From Acidobacteria bacterium UBA7540 (GTDB lineage: Bacteria > Acidobacteriota > Terriglobia > UBA7540): 13,468 nucleotides of DNA. A program made the translations under genes and the position numbers. Where the stretch lies: positions 1 through 13,468 of the forward strand of contig DLMI01000232.1 of NCBI GenBank assembly GCA_002478145.1, given 5' to 3'. The notes under the pieces are model-generated. The model did no database searches. It was given only the letters and a program-made list of their open reading frames with translations, and had not been told where the DNA came from. Shown here in pieces: positions 13,048 through 13,468 of the stretch (positions are counted from its first letter, which is position 1; each line of letters opens with the position of its first letter).

Positions 13048-13468
13048 GGCAACCTCCTTTCAGCTCCGGATTGACTTCGCTCCCCGTCTGACTCGTTTAG
13101 GGGAAGCCACCGGCTCGCTGTAATTTGAACCAACAATCGTTAACCTATAGGCCCTGACGCCGCCTCGAAATCCAATGCGCTCCCATGATCTATCTTCCTT
13201 TTCCCTGCTACCTTTCAGGCGGTGATTTCAATCAGCCGGAGCCCTCGTAGCACACTGCTTATATCCTGGAGTGAATCCTGTTTCAGTTCCGTACTGCTCA
13301 CACGTTTGGTCAAAATAGCTCATCCAGGTTTTGCGACGGGGACATACATGCTGGGAATGAGCAAATCAATACAGGAGAGTGTTCCTAAGTGGGCAGACAT
13401 CTGTCTTCGGCTTCTGTCATGCTGCGTAGTGGGGAGGTGTGTAACCGCTATGAGCAAGATCAGGAAGA
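13048..13468. other. Intergenic region at the right edge
   Basis: This region is upstream of the minus-strand small-protein operon and possibly of a plus-strand gene at the edge. An imperfect hairpin (GCTCCCC near 13079-13085 with GGGGAAGC at 13100-13107) lies in the presumed leader of the 55-aa gene. No convincing promoter pair was found by eye. Apart from the possible partial gene at 13450, I see nothing else. Confidence 0.4.
13450..13468 (+). CDS. Possible start of a gene cut by the right edge
   Basis: ATG 13450 begins MSKIRK and runs off the window. GGGGAGG (13431-13437) lies 12 bases upstream, a longer gap than usual. The same frame is open further back to ATG 13348 and ATG 13357, so the true start could be earlier, but those have no good ribosome site. 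Too little sequence remains to name a product. Confidence 0.3.

Overview
The window looks like bacterial chromosome from an environmental, probably soil-dwelling bacterium. Acidobacteriota (Terriglobia) is my best guess. The guess rests on protein style: a Crp/Fnr N-terminus, an outer-membrane lipoprotein-sorting-like protein, paired AI-2E-family permeases, an IS1380 transposase remnant and several tiny membrane proteins. No marker gene is present, so the assignment is inference. DNA is moderately GC-rich, Shine-Dalgarno sites are strong, and GTG/TTG starts are common.

Layout. 1-159 (minus): N-terminus of a Crp/Fnr-family regulator running off the left edge. 160-701: long non-coding stretch. 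702-824: decayed C-terminal end of a CheY-like response regulator whose stop codon overlaps the start of the next gene. 821-3291: two-component pair, a REC-PAS-PAS-HisKA_3-HATPase kinase and a NarL/LuxR-type regulator, overlapping as GTGA. 3635-3784: lmo0937-like mini membrane protein behind a good sigma-70-type promoter. 3929-5235: secreted LolA-like protein plus an unrecognised 146-aa protein. 5306-7723: two AI-2E-family permeases. 7791-7872: a REPIN-like double palindrome between convergent genes. 7878-8744 (minus): YihY/BrkB-family membrane protein. 8745-9259: structured intergenic region. 9260-11646: a 48-aa lipoprotein-like peptide, then a 741-aa secreted protein with four SbsA-type Ig-like (Big_5) domains and a DUF3494 ice-binding-like domain, closed by a 15-bp hairpin. 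11752-12230: IS1380-family transposase relic. 12352-13047 (minus): probable three-gene operon of small proteins (DUF3309-like, a 77-aa unknown, Thivi_2564-like). The right edge may hold the start of another gene.

The common theme is cell envelope and stress response: signalling, permeases, a surface protein and small hydrophobic proteins. The kinase and regulator clearly work together; links among the others are only positional. I see no CRISPR array, tRNA, rRNA, recognisable defence system or complete mobile element. The most unusual items are the REPIN-like element, the relic regulator with an amber codon feeding into the kinase, the lost lysine in the kinase receiver domain, the lipoprotein peptide with its start site in a hairpin, and a leader repeat behind the ice-binding-like gene at the edge of the transposase relic.
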